DNA of 64,000 bases. Source: Triticum aestivum (lineage: Eukaryota > Streptophyta > Magnoliopsida > Poales > Poaceae). Shown one piece after another: positions 44,018 through 56,813 of the stretch. How positions within the stretch are numbered: the stretch's first letter is position 1; each line of letters starts with the position of its first letter. The position numbers and the translations under genes were made by a program. The notes below the pieces were generated by a model. That model had not been told where the DNA came from. It saw nothing but the letters and a program-made list of their open reading frames with translations, and did not search any database. The stretch is taken from the NCBI RefSeq assembly GCF_018294505.1, contig NC_057796.1, positions 271,014,458 to 271,078,457 on the forward strand, given 5' to 3'.

Positions 44018-44923
44018 GACCACAAGCTAAAAGGCAAGGACAAGCTTCAAGAGGAGATTTATTTATTTGAAGAAGCTCCTAAGGCCATGGTCAAGTGGGT
44101 TCCCAAGACTACATCAAGTTCTACTTCATCAAGTACGACTACAACTCCAAGGATTCCCATCAAGTTGATGTGGATCCTAAAGAATAAGAACTAGAGAGTT
44201 CTTGAGGGTGACTTCGCCAGCATACTTCACTCATATTCATTTTGGCAAGGACATGTGCAATCAACTTTCATATCTTGCACAAGTTCATGGAGTCACAAAC
44301 CATCTTGTTGGTAAGACAAGGGACAAGGTAACCTAATGCTTTCATGGACATCATCATATGTGTGTTTCACTATATGTCTATGGATATTCTTGCATGTTCC
44401 TTGTGGGACTAACCAATGTAGGTATTGAAAGTGCAACTCACTCCAATGGTTTGCTCCAAAATGATCCACATCAACATTGAGCATCCACATCTTCAACACC
44501 TACATGAAGTCATAGTCGAAAAAACCCAAGGTTAGTTCATCCCTCTAAGGGGGATATCATATCTAGGGGGAGCTTTGCTCTAGGAATTGAGCTAAAGCAA
44601 CTCTAATGGTGTGAACACAACAATGCTTTTATGTAAAAGTGGTAACCCCACTTGCACTTAAACGATTAGTATGACCTATGATCAAATGTTATCATTTGAC
44701 TCCTAAGTCAATATACTCATCTATAGATGACCCAGTCATCACCAATTGCTTGATAGATGCTAGAGTGTATGTGCATGCTTTGCCACATGTTTTATTTGTT
44801 ATCTTATTGTGTGAGCATGTTGGTTGCATAATTTTCTCCATTCGAGGACATCCATTTGTTGTTTTGCTTGTTTGGTTTTTCTTTGGCCAAATGGATGGAC
44901 AAGAATGCCTAAGCACTCCCTCT
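44018..44923 (+). other. Non-coding part of the Sire-type element
   Basis: No pol motif. CTAAGGGGGATATCATATC and CTAGGGGGAGCTTTG (near 44545-44575) are purine-rich strings resembling a PPT region, but no LTR start follows. It ends at the CACTA terminus. Confidence 0.5.
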
Positions 44924-45870
44924 CACTACTAGGGAAGACCTTATACACAGAACTTTAGCAGTAGCGATGGGTAAAATGGGGCGCTACTGCTACTTAGCAG
45001 TAGCGCGGGGCAACGGAAGGCGCTACTACTATGAGCATAGCAGTAGCGCGGCCAGGGCGAAGAGCGCTACTACTAAAATTAGCCCACCATTGCCGCCAGG
45101 CTAAGTGTAGTAGTAGCGCTTTCCTATGAAACGCGCTACTGCTAGCTAGTTTAGCAGTAGCGTTTTCTCCTAAACCGCGCTACTGCTAATCCAGCCTTAC
45201 CCCCCCCCCCCCCGCGCCCGCCCATTTCCTCACTCTCGTGTCTCACTGTCGCGGCTGTCGTCCTCCTCCTACCATCGCCCACATCGCCGCATTCTCGCCG
45301 CTGTCGCCGCATTACTGCCGGAGTCGCCGCCATCCTCCGGCCTCGGTAAGCCTCCTCCTTCTCCTCTTCATCCTCCCTCCTCCCTCCTCTAGCTGCCCCT
45401 CCTCCCTCCTCCGCCCCACTCCTCCCTCCTCTAGCTGCCTCTCCTCCTCCCCTCATCCCCCCTGCTCCTCCCTCCTCTAGCCGCCCCTCCATCAACAGCA
45501 CCTCCTCCCTCCATAGCCCCTCCTCCCTCCACAACCCCTACTCCCTCCCCCTCCTCCATCCACAACCCCTCCTCCCTCCATAGATTTAGTTGATAGTATA
45601 GATAGGTAGAATGTTGGTTTTTTCAATAGTATAGATAGGTAGAATTTTGTAGAATGTACATAGAATTTAAGTGGTTAATAGAACTAGTTTATTTATAGTA
45701 AGTGCTTAATAGAATTAGTTGAATTAGTAAGAAAATTAATTATTTTTATTTATAGTAAAGTGCTTAGTTGAACTAGTTGAATTACTAAGAAAATTAATTA
45801 TTTTTATTTATAGTAAGTGCTTAGTTGAACTGGTTGAATTAGTAAGAAAATTAATTATTTTTATTTATAG
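44924..45870. mobile_element. CACTA transposon end, truncated at 45870
   Basis: Starts CACTACTAGGGAAGACC, then about 270 bp with five AGTAGCG-type and five CGCTACT-type motifs in both orientations, the classical CACTA subterminal repeat arrangement. A C run (45200-45213), a CTCC-rich stretch (45230-45580) and an AT-rich block with three ~58-bp tandem repeats (about 45700-45870, each ending TTATTTTTATTTATAG) follow. No transposase is seen, and no opposite terminus was found; the sequence changes abruptly to LTR at 45871. Confidence 0.78.
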
Positions 45871-48429
45871 TTGACCGAGCGCAGAGCCAAGGCCTAGCCG
45901 CATCCAGCCGGCCTGCTTCCGCCAGGGCACATGGGTGAGCAGCCCCTCCAGCGCCTCTCCTGTACACTATCGGGCCAACCAGATTCGGCCCGCGTACGTT
46001 TTTTTTTTCAGATCTGCGAATTTCCTAATTATCCATAGACTGTCAGTTTTGCAGGAAAACCCTTCATGTTCATGCATTTAATAACTAATAAACCGTGCAT
46101 TGGATTAAAACGATTTATATTTGTAACTGCTTAGAATTTCATCTAGTTTCATAATATGTCGCTTTCATCCATGTTTAAAATGTTTAAACTTGATGTTTGT
46201 TTAATTTTGCATAAATGCCATGTTAATATGCTTTATTTCATAACTAAATAACCGTAGCTCCATTTTAAATAAACTTTATATGTAAATGGGGTGAAAAATG
46301 CATAGCGTAACTTGGTTCACTTTATTTTGATGTTTAACAACTTTAAAATATGATTTAGGGCAGAACAGTACCAAATTCAAAATATGCACATGGGGATTTT
46401 CCGGAATTGTTGTTTGTTGTTCCGGCCTCATTTAAACTTGCCTAGATAGGTAGTTTTCATATGCTTCACCCCTTGCCATGTTTAATAACATTTAATATTG
46501 TTGGGTACATAAACGGGAGAGAACTAAATAAATGAAAGTGGTGTTTCGTGATATGCAACTCGTTGCATATTTTGCTCCCCTTAATTTGTAGTATTGTTTG
46601 TTGCACTTTGCCATGCCATGCCTCATTAAACCGGACATGCATCATACTTGATTGTGCATCATGCCATGTTGATGTGATGGTTGTTTACCATGATGTTTCC
46701 TTCTTTCCGGTTGCGCTTCTCCTTGATAGTGCGGGTTACGTTGCAATTGTGGATTCGTTCGACTATGTTGATTCATCTTCTTCATGGACCCGATCTTCTT
46801 CCTAGAAGGATTTCAGGCAAGATGACCATTACCCTCGATATCACTTCTATCTTTGCTTGCTAGTTGTTTGCTCTATCGCTATGTCGCGCTACCTACCAGT
46901 TGTTTATCATGCCTCCCATATTGCCATGTCAAGCCTCTAACCCACCTTCCTAGCAAACCGTTGTTTGGCTAAGTTACCGCTTGTGCTCAGCCCCTCTTAT
47001 AGCGTTGTTAGTTGCAGGTGAAGTTGAAGTTTGCTCCATGTTGGACCATGATGATTTTGGGATATCACGATATCTCTTATTTAATTAATGCATCTATATA
47101 CTTGGTAAAGGGTGGAAGGCTCGGCCTTATGCCTGGTGTTTTGTTCCACTCTTGCCGCCCTAGTTTTCCGTCATACCGGTGTTATGTTCCTTGATTTCGC
47201 GTTCCTTACGCGGTTGGGGTTATGGGACCCCCTTGACAGTTCGCTTTGAATAAACTCCTCCAGCAAGGCCCAACATTGGTTTTCCTTTTATCTACCACAT
47301 ATTCCCTTCCCTTGGGGTCTGCAGCCCCGAGGGTCATCTTTATTTTAACCCCCCGGGCCAGTGCTCCTCTGAGTGTTGGTCCAAACTAGAGCCCTTTGCA
47401 GCGCCACCTCGGGGAAACTTGAGGGATGGTTTTAGTTGTACGGATTGCTCATCTAGTGTGCCCTGAGAACGAGATATGTGCAGCTCCTATCGGGATTTGT
47501 CGGCACAGTCGGGTGGTCTTGCTGGACTTGTTTTACCATTGTCGAAATGTCTTGTAACCGGGACTCCAAGTCTGATCGGGTCTTTCCGGGAGAAGGAATA
47601 TCCTTCGTTGATCATGAGACCTTGTGATGGGCTAAGTTGGGACACCCCTACAGGGTATAAACTTTCGAGAGCCGTGCCCGTGGTTATGTGGCAGATAGGA
47701 ATTTGTTAATATCCGGTTGTAGAGAACTTGACACTTGACTTAATTAAAATGCATCAAACGCGTGTGTAGCCGTGATGGTCTCTTTTCGGTGGAGTCCGGG
47801 AAGTGAACACGGTTTGGGTTATGATTGAATGTAAGTAGTTTCAGGATCACTTCTTGATCACTTTTAGCTTCACGACCGTTGCGTAGTTTCTCATCTTACT
47901 CTTGTACTCGTATGTTTAGCCACCATATTTGCTTAGCGCTTGCTGCAACTCCACCTCATTACCTCATCCTACCTATAAGCTTAAATAGTCTTGATCTCGC
48001 GGGTTTTGAGATTGCTGAGTCCTCGTGACTCACAAATACTACCAAAACAGTTGCAGGTGCCGATGATACCAGTGCAGGTGATGCTACCGAACTCAAGTGG
48101 GAGTTCGACGAGGACCTTGGTCATTACTATGTTTCGTTTCCGGATGATCAGTAGTGGTGCCCAGTTGGGACGATCGGGATCTAGCATTTGGGGTTATCTT
48201 CTTTTCATTTGGATTTGTCCGTAGTCGGACTATGTGTGTACTCTGAATGATGTATGAATTAATTCTTCATTGTGTGAAGTGGCGATTGTAAGCCAACTAT
48301 TTATCTATCCTTGTTCTTGTACATGGGATTGTGTGAAGATGACCCTTCTTGCGACAAAACCAACATGCGGTTATGCCTCTAAGTCGTGCCTCGACACGTG
48401 GGAGATATAGCCGCATCTTGGGCGTTACA
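45871..48429 (+). repeat. 5' LTR of element 4 (left end deleted)
   Basis: Homology with the 3' LTR begins at TTGACCGAGCGCA (45870/52808) and continues with small indels to 48429. The part equivalent to 51930-52807, which contains the TATA-like GATATAAATAG, is absent. Frames such as those near 47012 and 47476 recur at the same place in the other LTR (53953, 54415) and look like shadows rather than genes. Confidence 0.9.
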
Positions 48430-51400
48430 AGTTGGTAATCAGAGCCATCCCCGACTTAGGAGCCCCCTACTTGATCGAATCGCTGACGTTGTTGAATCTA
48501 GAACAAAAATGTTTTGAGTCTTAGGATTATATATATCGGAGAGTAGGATTCTTTTTACTCCTCAGTCCCCTTTGTCGCTCTGCAGAGATCTCCCGACGTA
48601 GATGTTTTGTCTTTCCTCTCCTCAATTTTAACAAAAAAAATTAGGATCACGCGGGTATCTTGGGATCGTTCCGATATTCTTGTGGCAAGAACATTGTTCT
48701 TGGTGCCTCCTGACATTTAGGGGTTGTGGCAGTGTCCCGGGGAGTTGAGCTCCGAGGTGTTGTCGTCACAATTTTATCGTTGCAGTTCTGGAATACCTGA
48801 GTTTCGCCGACATTGAAAATCTCTTTTATGCAGTTGTTGGTGAGATAACCTCAATGTCACCCAGTACTGGGGCGGGAGTTCGGGAGTATTGCCATAGCTT
48901 GTATAACGGATGCTTTTCGAAGGTTGAGGTGCATGATTTCTGGAGTTTTCTTGGTTATGTGTTGACGGATGGATACAGCTGGATGTAGGGATTGTTAGTT
49001 TGGGTGAGATATATTGCTTCCCCTGTATCCCCAACACCAGATTGCATAACCATAAAGTTTCAGGAGTTTATAGGTGGGAATTCAAGTAGCTCCTAGAATA
49101 TCTTTCCGACAAATGCATGATATGGGATTGGGTAAATCTCTATCATATGTATTTGTTCCGGCTTATTCTGCAAGCCAAATCCTTTGTTTTGTTTTGAGTT
49201 GTGGTATTCGAGTTGCTTCAATGTCAAGTGTTGATTCCATACCTATCCTAAGAGGTGTCCTCATATTTCTATGGGAGTGATAATCCTTTTTGATCATCGG
49301 GATGGTCATGCCAATTCTTTTCCAACTGACGTGCTTCTCTTCAAGTGGATCCGATCATTTTCAACATCCGCAAGATAAATTCTAAGTTTTCTCAACGGTG
49401 TTTGTTTCATCCATCCCAAGTTGCCTTTGTTTTCCCGCCCTCCCACCCTTTTTCTTCAAGGACTCAGATTTCTTAATCAAATATCCTTTTATTGATGGGA
49501 AGTACCTCCATTCTTTTCCATCAATGTTCTTATCCGGTGATTCTCAGGAAGATACTAACGGAGCTTCAAGTTTATTATTCTTCGTTTTTTTCTTCTCCGG
49601 TGGATCCAATTCAAGCCTTGTTGATCATATCCTTTTTCCCCGTTTCAAATGTTTTCCATATCGGTGCACCTCATTTGTTCCGAAGTGCTTAAGATTATCT
49701 CAAGAGATTCAAGTTTCTATTCTAGATCCGTTCAAGATATATCGAGGTTGTTATCTCATTGAAGCCATTTAATTCAACCGGTGCAATCTCTCTTCCAAGC
49801 AACCATTTCAATGGTGTATCTTTTGAGTGGGCCCTAACCCACAGGTCTTTTTCCAGGATCTTACCTGACTCTTCTAAATTTTTCGGAGCTATTCCCAAAT
49901 TCATTTCAAAGGTTGACGTAAGAATGAATTATCATCAGTCAAATGTCTTTCTCCAAGATCTTTCAAATTCTTTTCATCGTTCGTTCAATCTTTCTAATTT
50001 TCATTCCGGAGTGCCTCAACAATTCATGGTGGTGTTTCTCGTCGTCATTCTCGGATTTCAAAGTCCGAAGAGGAGTTCCTCTTAAATCCTTACCCGTTCT
50101 TCCAAAGATGCGTAGTTCAAGCTTGTTGACATCCTCTCATAATTATTTTCGATTGCGAGAATTCTTTTTATACCCATCCGGAGCATTTCATGAGTTGTTT
50201 CCATTTCTCTCCTCCGAAGGCCATCATGTCATAATTATTCATTCCAGTTTTCAGCTCTCGTTCTCCAAATCTTACCGGTGCATCATTCAAGTATTCTCTA
50301 ATCAGCTCGTGATCTATTCGTTCTCATGTATCTAAATTCTCTCAAGTATCTTCGTTCTTTTTCCAATTCTTCCTGGTGATTTGTGCTTTTTCCTTCATGT
50401 GTTTCAAGTTCTTACGGCGGTTTTGATCAAGATTCCTCTTCCTATGTTCTCATATTAATTTATTCGTTGTTTCAATCCTGCCGGTGGTTCGTTGAAGACC
50501 TTCTCAAGTTTACGCTATATCTCTCTTAATCCCTTCTACGAGAATAAGTAGTATGCCAAATCCGTTGCTTGTCATCAATTTAAATTGGTGAAGGATACGC
50601 ATAACGTAATTCTTATTATTGTTTCATCCAAGTGGTCTAGTTTCTTCTTTCCAGAGTTGTTCATCATGTCACATTTCTCGGTTCGATATGCTTCATCTTT
50701 TTCTTTTCCAGAGTTCCAAGTTTTCCGCATTATCTCGTCGCGAAGCTCCAACTAAATCATTGCAAGGCTTCAATCCTATTCGCTTCAACCTTCAATTCTT
50801 TTCTGTTATCCTATCCTACCCAGAGTTTTTCATGCAGGCTCAACATGGTGGTTCGTCAAGGATTCCTTTCATTCTTCATTCGTTCTTCAAGATTTCTCTC
50901 GGAGTTAAGATCTGCCAAGCTATACTCAAAATTAAACAGGGTGCTCAACACATGTTTTGTTTTGAGGAGTTCAAGCATTCTTCATCTTGCATTCCAAAGT
51001 GCAATTCTTTCTACCTTATCTTTTGAGATGGTGATATGTCATTCTTGATAATTTCCGTTCGTGCTTCATGATTCAAAACTAGCAAAAGTGAGTTATTCTA
51101 AATCCATTAATCTCTTCGTTGGTGTTATCTTGTGTCATATTTCACCAAAGCCTTTCCCTAAGGAATGTTGCTATTGTGGTGTTTATCAATGATCCAAGTG
51201 TCCTCCTATTCTCATGGTGAAAGAAGTTTTTCCATCTCTTCGTTCCTCTCAGCTAATCAATCTTTTGGTAATGGCTGGTTGTCACCTCATAATTTTGAGA
51301 TGTCTCCATAAGCCCATGAGGATCATATCCTTTCGTACTGATCTTCCAACAACTCCGTTCAATCCTTCTTTTTAAGGATGCTCTCTCAAATTCATTTGAG

Positions 51401-51929
51401 GTAGAACATGTTGTTTTCTTCTCCGTTCCTTTCATTACATTCTTTCATTTTCTCCGGAGGCATTGTGATGTTGCTCTCTTCGACTCGTCATCTTGTTTTG
51501 TCAAGACCATGTTTTTTTCCTTGCTTATCCATTTAACCAGAGTGTTGTGTACTCTATTCAAGTTCTTTTCATCTTATGAAGTCTTGCATCTCTTTTCAAC
51601 CGGAGTGTTGTCCGAATTTGTTCTTCCTTGCTCCTTGTTTATCTCGTTTCAACCAGAGTGGTTTCAATTCCTTCTTGTCCATTGTACTCGTCATTCATAG
51701 CTTTGCAACCTCCAAGGTTCACATGGTGTTCCTTGTTTCTCTTTTCTACCGAAGTGCTCTCAATTTTGTTCAACTATGTTGTGTTCTTCTTTTAAGTTTT
51801 CAACCTCTCAAGGTTCATTGGTTTCACTCGTTTGTCAAAGAAGCAACTTTGTTTTACCTCTTCCTCTTCTGTTTCTCCCCAGTGCCATCCTTAGATCTCG
51901 GGGCGAGATCTCTTGTAAGTGAGGAGAGT
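48430..51929 (+). other. Element 4 interior without coding capacity
   Basis: 3.5 kb with no gag or pol signal on either strand. From about 49590 to 51760 a degenerate pyrimidine-rich motif of the form TT(C/T)AACC(G/A)GAGTG recurs, clearest at about 51536, 51599 and 51650. The 3' end (GATCTCGGGGCGAGATCTCT) matches that of element 3. Most likely RNA template for a parasite of an autonomous gypsy element. Confidence 0.78.
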
Positions 51930-54900
51930 TGTGACGCCCCAAGACCGATGCTCTAGAAGCCTTCCATGTTCTTCATTACCGTCATGTGTTTTATTTTTGT
52001 CTGTTGCATTTCATCATGTCATCACGAGCCTTGCATCCGCATGTTTTCATAAAACTTGCATCCGCTCCTATTTGCCGTTTCTTGTCTCTGTTGACCTCCT
52101 CTCAGGTCAACTGGACTGCTCTCTTCTCTCTCTTCTCTGAACCCATCAAAACCCATTGTCTCTGTTGACCTTTGGTGAGACCTCTTTATCTTTGTCGACC
52201 TCTCTCAGACCCCCTCGCGTGCGCGTCCGTAAACTTCCCCGAACCCGAACCTGGCTGTCGTTACCGATGGGTCCGGATCATCTTCAAACATCCCTAAGAT
52301 ATCTTTGTTTTATTTATTTGACTCCCTAGCCTATTTATTTCGGGCTGTCCGATTACGACCGGAGGGACCCATCAGCCCCAAACCTAACCAACTTGATATA
52401 AATAGACCCCTAACCCTAAATTTTAGGAGCAATGTCCCATCCCTCCCGTCGCCGCCGCCAGCCAACTACCCACTCCTCTTCCACCTCGGGATCTTCCCAG
52501 ATCCATCTCCAGCCGACCCTCCCTCTCCTGCCTTCGGTCCTCTATTTTTCTGAAGCTCACGTCTCTCTCTGCTCTCTCTATCGTTCGAGCAGGATGCCAT
52601 GGCCGTCCTCTTCTTCAGATCAAGGGGCCGCCCATCGGATTCTGTTCCCCTCGGCATCCACATCAAGCTCCGGCCCGGTCCAGCCTTGCGCCTTCCCCGC
52701 CTTCGCCAAATCCCGCTGCCGTCGTCTTCTGCATCGCCATGGGTGTGCTGCTGTTTCTGTTCTTCAGAAACGAGCAGCAGCAGCTCACCCGATCGTCTCG
52801 CTCGCGCATTGACCGAGCGCATCGCCAAGGCCCAGCCGCATCCAGCCGGCTTGCTTCCGCCAGGGCCCATGGGTGACCAGCCCCTCCAGCGCCTCTCTTG
52901 TACACTATCGGGCCAGCCAGATTCGGCCCGCCTATGTTTTTTTTCAGATCTGCGAATTTCCCAATTATCCAGAGACTATCAGTTTTGCAGGAAAACCCTT
53001 CATGTTCATGCATTTAATAACTAATAAACCGTGCATTGGATTAAAACGATTTATATATGTAAACTGCTAGAATTTCATATAGTTTCATATTTTTTAATAT
53101 GTCGCTTTCATCCATGTTTAAAATGTTTAAACTTGATGTTTGTTTAATTTTGCATAAATGCCATGTTAATATGCTTTATTTCATAACGAAATAACCGTAG
53201 CTCCATTTTAAATAAACTTTATATGTAAATGGGGTGGAAAATGCATAGAATAACTTAGTTCACTTTATTTTGATGTTTAACAACTTTAAAATATGATTTA
53301 GGGCAGAACAGTACCAAATTCAAAATATGCACATGGGAATTTTCCGGAATTGTTGTTTGTTGTTCCGGCCTCTTTTAAACTTGCCTAGGTAGTTTTCATA
53401 TGCTTCACCCCTTGCCATGTTTAATACCATTTAATATTGTTGGGTACATAAACGGGAGAGAACTAAATAAATGAATGTGGTGTTTCGTCGATATGCAACT
53501 CGTTGCATATTGAGCTCCACTTAATTTGTAGTATTGTTTGTTGCACTTTGCCATGCCATGCCTTATTAAACCGGACATGCATCATACTTGATTGTGCATC
53601 ATGCCATGTTGATGTGATGGTTGATTTACCATGATGTTTCCTTCTTTCCGGTTGCGCTTCTCCTTGATAGTGCGGGTTACGTTGCGATTGTGGATTCGTT
53701 CGACTATGTTGATTCATCTTCTTCATGGACCCGATCTTCTTCCTAGAAGGATTTCAGGCAAGATGACCATTACCCTCGATATCACTTCTATCTTTGCTTG
53801 CTAGTTGTTTGCTCTATCGCTATGTCGCGCTACCTACCACTTGTTTATCATGCCTCCCATATTGCCATGTCAAGCCTCTAACCCACCTTCCTAGCAAACC
53901 GTTGTTTGGCTAAGTTACCGCTTGTGCTCAGCCCCTCTTATAGCGTTGTTAGTTGCAGGTGAAGTTGAAGTTTGCTCCATGTTGGACCATGATGATTTTG
54001 GGATATCACGATATCTCTTATTTAATTAATGCATCTATATACTTGGTAAAGGGTGGAAGGCTCGGCCTTATGCCTGGTGTTTTGTTCCACTCTTGCCGCC
54101 CTAGTTTTCCGTCATACCGGTGTTATGTTCCTTGATTTCGCGTTCCTTACGCGGTTGGGGTTATGGGACCCCCTTGACAGTTCGCTTTGAATAAACTCCT
54201 CCAGCAAGGCCCAACATTGGTTTTCCTTTTATCTACCACATATTCCCTTCCCTTGGGATCTGCCCCGAGGGTCATCTTTATTTTAACCCCCCCGGGCCAG
54301 TGCTCCTCTGAGTGTTGGTCTAAACTAGAGCCCTTTGCAGCGCCACCTCGGGGAAACTTGAGGGATGGTTTTAGTTGTACGGATTGCTCATCTAGTGTGC
54401 CCTGAGAACGAGATATGTGCAGCTCCTATCGGGATTTGTCGGCACAGTCGGGTGGTCTTGCTAGACTTGTTTTACCATTGTCGAAATGTCTTGTAACCGG
54501 GACTCCAAGTCTGATCGGGTCTTTCCGGGAGAAGGAATATCCTTCGTTGATCATGAGACCTTGTGATGGGCTAAGTTGGGACACCCCTACAGGGTATAAA
54601 CTTTCGAGAGCTGTGCCCGCGGTTATGTGGCAGATAGGAATTTGTTAATATCTGGTTGTAGAGAACTTGACACTTGGCTTAATAAAAATGCATCAACCGC
54701 GTGTGTAGCCGTGATGGTCTCTTTTCGGTGGAGTCCGGGAAGTGAACACGGTTTGGCTTATGATTGAACGTAAGTAGTTTCAGGATCACTTCTTGATCAG
54801 TTTTAGCTTCACGACCATTGCGTAGTTTATCATCTTACTCTTGTACTCGTATGTTTAGGCACCATATTTTCGTAGCGCATGCTGCAACTCCACCTCATTA

Positions 54901-55364
54901 CCTCATCCTACCCATAAGCTTAAATAGTCTTGATCTCGTGGGTTTGAGATTGCTGAGTCCTCGTGACTCACAGGTACTACCAAAACAGTTGCAGGTGCTG
55001 ATGATACCAGTGCAGGTGATGCTAGTGAACTCAAGTGGGAGTTCGATGAGGACCTTGGTCATTACTATGTTTTGTTTCCGCATGATCAGTAGTGGTGCCC
55101 AGTTGGGACGATCGGGATCTAGCATTTGGGGTTATCTTCTTTTCATTTGGATTTGTCCATAGTCGGACTATGTGTGTACTCCGAATGATGTATGAATTAA
55201 TTCTTCATTCTGTGAAGTGGCGATTGTAAGCCAACTATTTATCTATCCTTGTTGTACATGGGATTGTGTGAAGATGACCCTTCTTGCGACAAAACCAACA
55301 TGTGGTTATGCCTCTAAGTCGTGCCTCGACATGTGGGAGATATGGCCGCATCTTGGGCATTACA
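51930..55364 (+). repeat. 3' LTR of element 4 (full length)
   Basis: 3,435 bp, TGTGACGCCCCAAGACC to TTGGGCATTACA. TATA-like TTGATATAAATAGACCCC at about 52392, followed by a GC-rich leader (52440-52930). Frames crossing 52430-53024 arise from this GC-rich leader and overlap each other on both strands. Confidence 0.9.
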
Positions 55365-56603
55365 GCCTCTTTGCTCTATAAATACCCCAATATTCCAGAA
55401 ACACTAGGGGAGTCGACGAAAATCAATTCCAGCCACCGCAGAGTCCAGAACCACCAGATCCAATCTAGACACCATCACGGATGGGGTTCACCACCTCCAT
55501 TGGTGCCTCTCTGATGATGTGTGATTAGTTCCTTGTAGACCTACGAGTCCGTAGTTAGTAGCTAGATGGCTTCCTCTATCTCGCTGAATTCTCAATACAA
55601 TGGTCTCTTGGAGATCCATATGATGTAACTCTTTTTGCGGTGTGTTTGTTGGGATCGGATGAACTTTGAGTTTATGATCAGATCTATCTTTTTATATCCA
55701 TGAAAGTATTTGAGTTTCTTTGATCTCTTTTATGCATGATTGCTTATAGCCTCGTATTTCTTATCCGATATTTGGGTTTTGTTTGGCCAACTTGATCTAT
55801 TTATCTTGCAATGGGAAGAGGTGCTTTGTAGTAGGTTCGACCTTACGGTGCTTGATCCCAGTGACAAAAGGGGAACCGACACGTATGTATCATTGCTACT
55901 AAGGATAAAATGATGGGATCTATCTATACATAGATAGATCTTGTCTACATCATGTCATCGTTCTTATTGCATTACTCCGTTTCTCCATGAACTTAACACA
56001 CTAGATGCATGCTGGATAGCGGTCGATGTGTGGAGTAATAGTAGTAGATGCAGGCAGGAGTCGGTCTACTAATCTTGGACGTGATGCCTATATAATGATC
56101 ATTGCCTGGATATCGTCATGAGTATTTGAAGTTCTATCAATTGCCCAATAGTAATTTGTTTACCCACCGTTTGCTATTTTTCTCGAGAGAAGCCACTAGT
56201 GAAACCTACGGCCCCTGGGTCTCTTTCTCATATTATTTTCCTTTGCGATCTATTTTCCTTTGCTTTTATTTTCAGATCTATTAAACTAAAAATAAAAAAA
56301 TACTTGCTGCAATTTATTCTCATTTATTTTATTTGGTGTTCGATCTATCAATCTACTACAATTTTACTCACGTCTGTTTGCCTATCTTGAGGCACCGTTA
56401 CCCGAAAGGGATTGACAACCCCTTTAATACGTCGGGTTGCGAGTAGTTGTTATTTGTGTGCAAGTGCCGTTTACGTGTTGTTGCTTGGTTCTCCTACTGG
56501 TTCGATAACCTTGGTCTCATCATTGAGGGAAATACCTACCGTCGCGGTGCTGCATCATCCCTTCCTCTTTGGGGAAATACCGACGTAGCTTCAAGCCGCA
56601 TCA
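55365..56603 (+). repeat. 5' LTR of element 5 (left end missing)
   Basis: 1,239 bp, exactly collinear in length with 60230-61468; I count roughly 29 differences by eye (about 2.3%). TATA-like CTCTATAAATACCCC at about 55373. It ends AAGCCGCATCA. Confidence 0.92.
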
Positions 56604-56813
56604 AAAGGAATTTCTGTCACCGTTGTCGGGGAGGATCTTCAGCATATACCAGGTTCCTAATCAGAAATCTCATCTCCTCGCAATTTACATTATTTGCCAT
56701 TTGCCTCTCGTTTCCCTCTCCCCACTTCACAAAAATTTCCCATTTTGTTCGCCCCTCTTTTTCGTTTGCCATTTTCTCGTCAGATCTATCCGTGATTTTG
56801 CGTCCTAGTCATA

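Larger units (their letters stand above)
40377..44923 (+). mobile_element. Sire/Maximus-type Ty1-copia element, 5' LTR and gag only
   Basis: 5' LTR (40377-41954), PBS (AGTGGTATCAGAGCTT from 41955), gag, then a non-coding or degraded region that stops at a CACTA end at 44924. No protease, integrase or RT is visible, so pol is either missing or lies beyond the CACTA insertion and later deletion. The Sire-lineage call rests on the Gag sequence and the LTR start TGAAAGTGCAACTAATCC. Confidence 0.78.
45871..55364 (+). mobile_element. Element 4: coding-free Ty3-gypsy-type element, 5' LTR truncated
   Basis: Plus-strand element: truncated 5' LTR (45871-48429), PBS-like AGTTGGTAATCAGAGCC (48430), interior without coding capacity, PPT-like GTGAGGAGAG, full 3' LTR (51930-55364). 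The LTR ends TGTGACGCCCC...TTGGGC(A/G)TTACA. The 3' LTR is followed directly by element 5 LTR sequence (55365), so it inserted into element 5. The left part of the 5' LTR, about 940 bp including the TATA region, is deleted, so promoter function should be lost. It shares its PPT flank and lack of genes with element 3. Confidence 0.85.

Noticed and set aside
45151..45534. 127-codon Gly/Glu/Arg-rich minus frame
   Set aside because: Translation of a CTCC-rich low-complexity tract inside the CACTA remnant.
52432..53024. 126-141 codon frames on both strands
   Set aside because: They sit in the GC-rich leader of the element 4 LTR and overlap one another; no conserved domain. Most of this part is deleted from the 5' LTR.
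55916..55943. Inverted repeat GATCTATCTAT/ATAGATAGATC as a special regulatory site
   Set aside because: Simple GATA/TATC-type repeat with 11-bp arms, present in both LTRs of element 5; no context suggesting function beyond the LTR.
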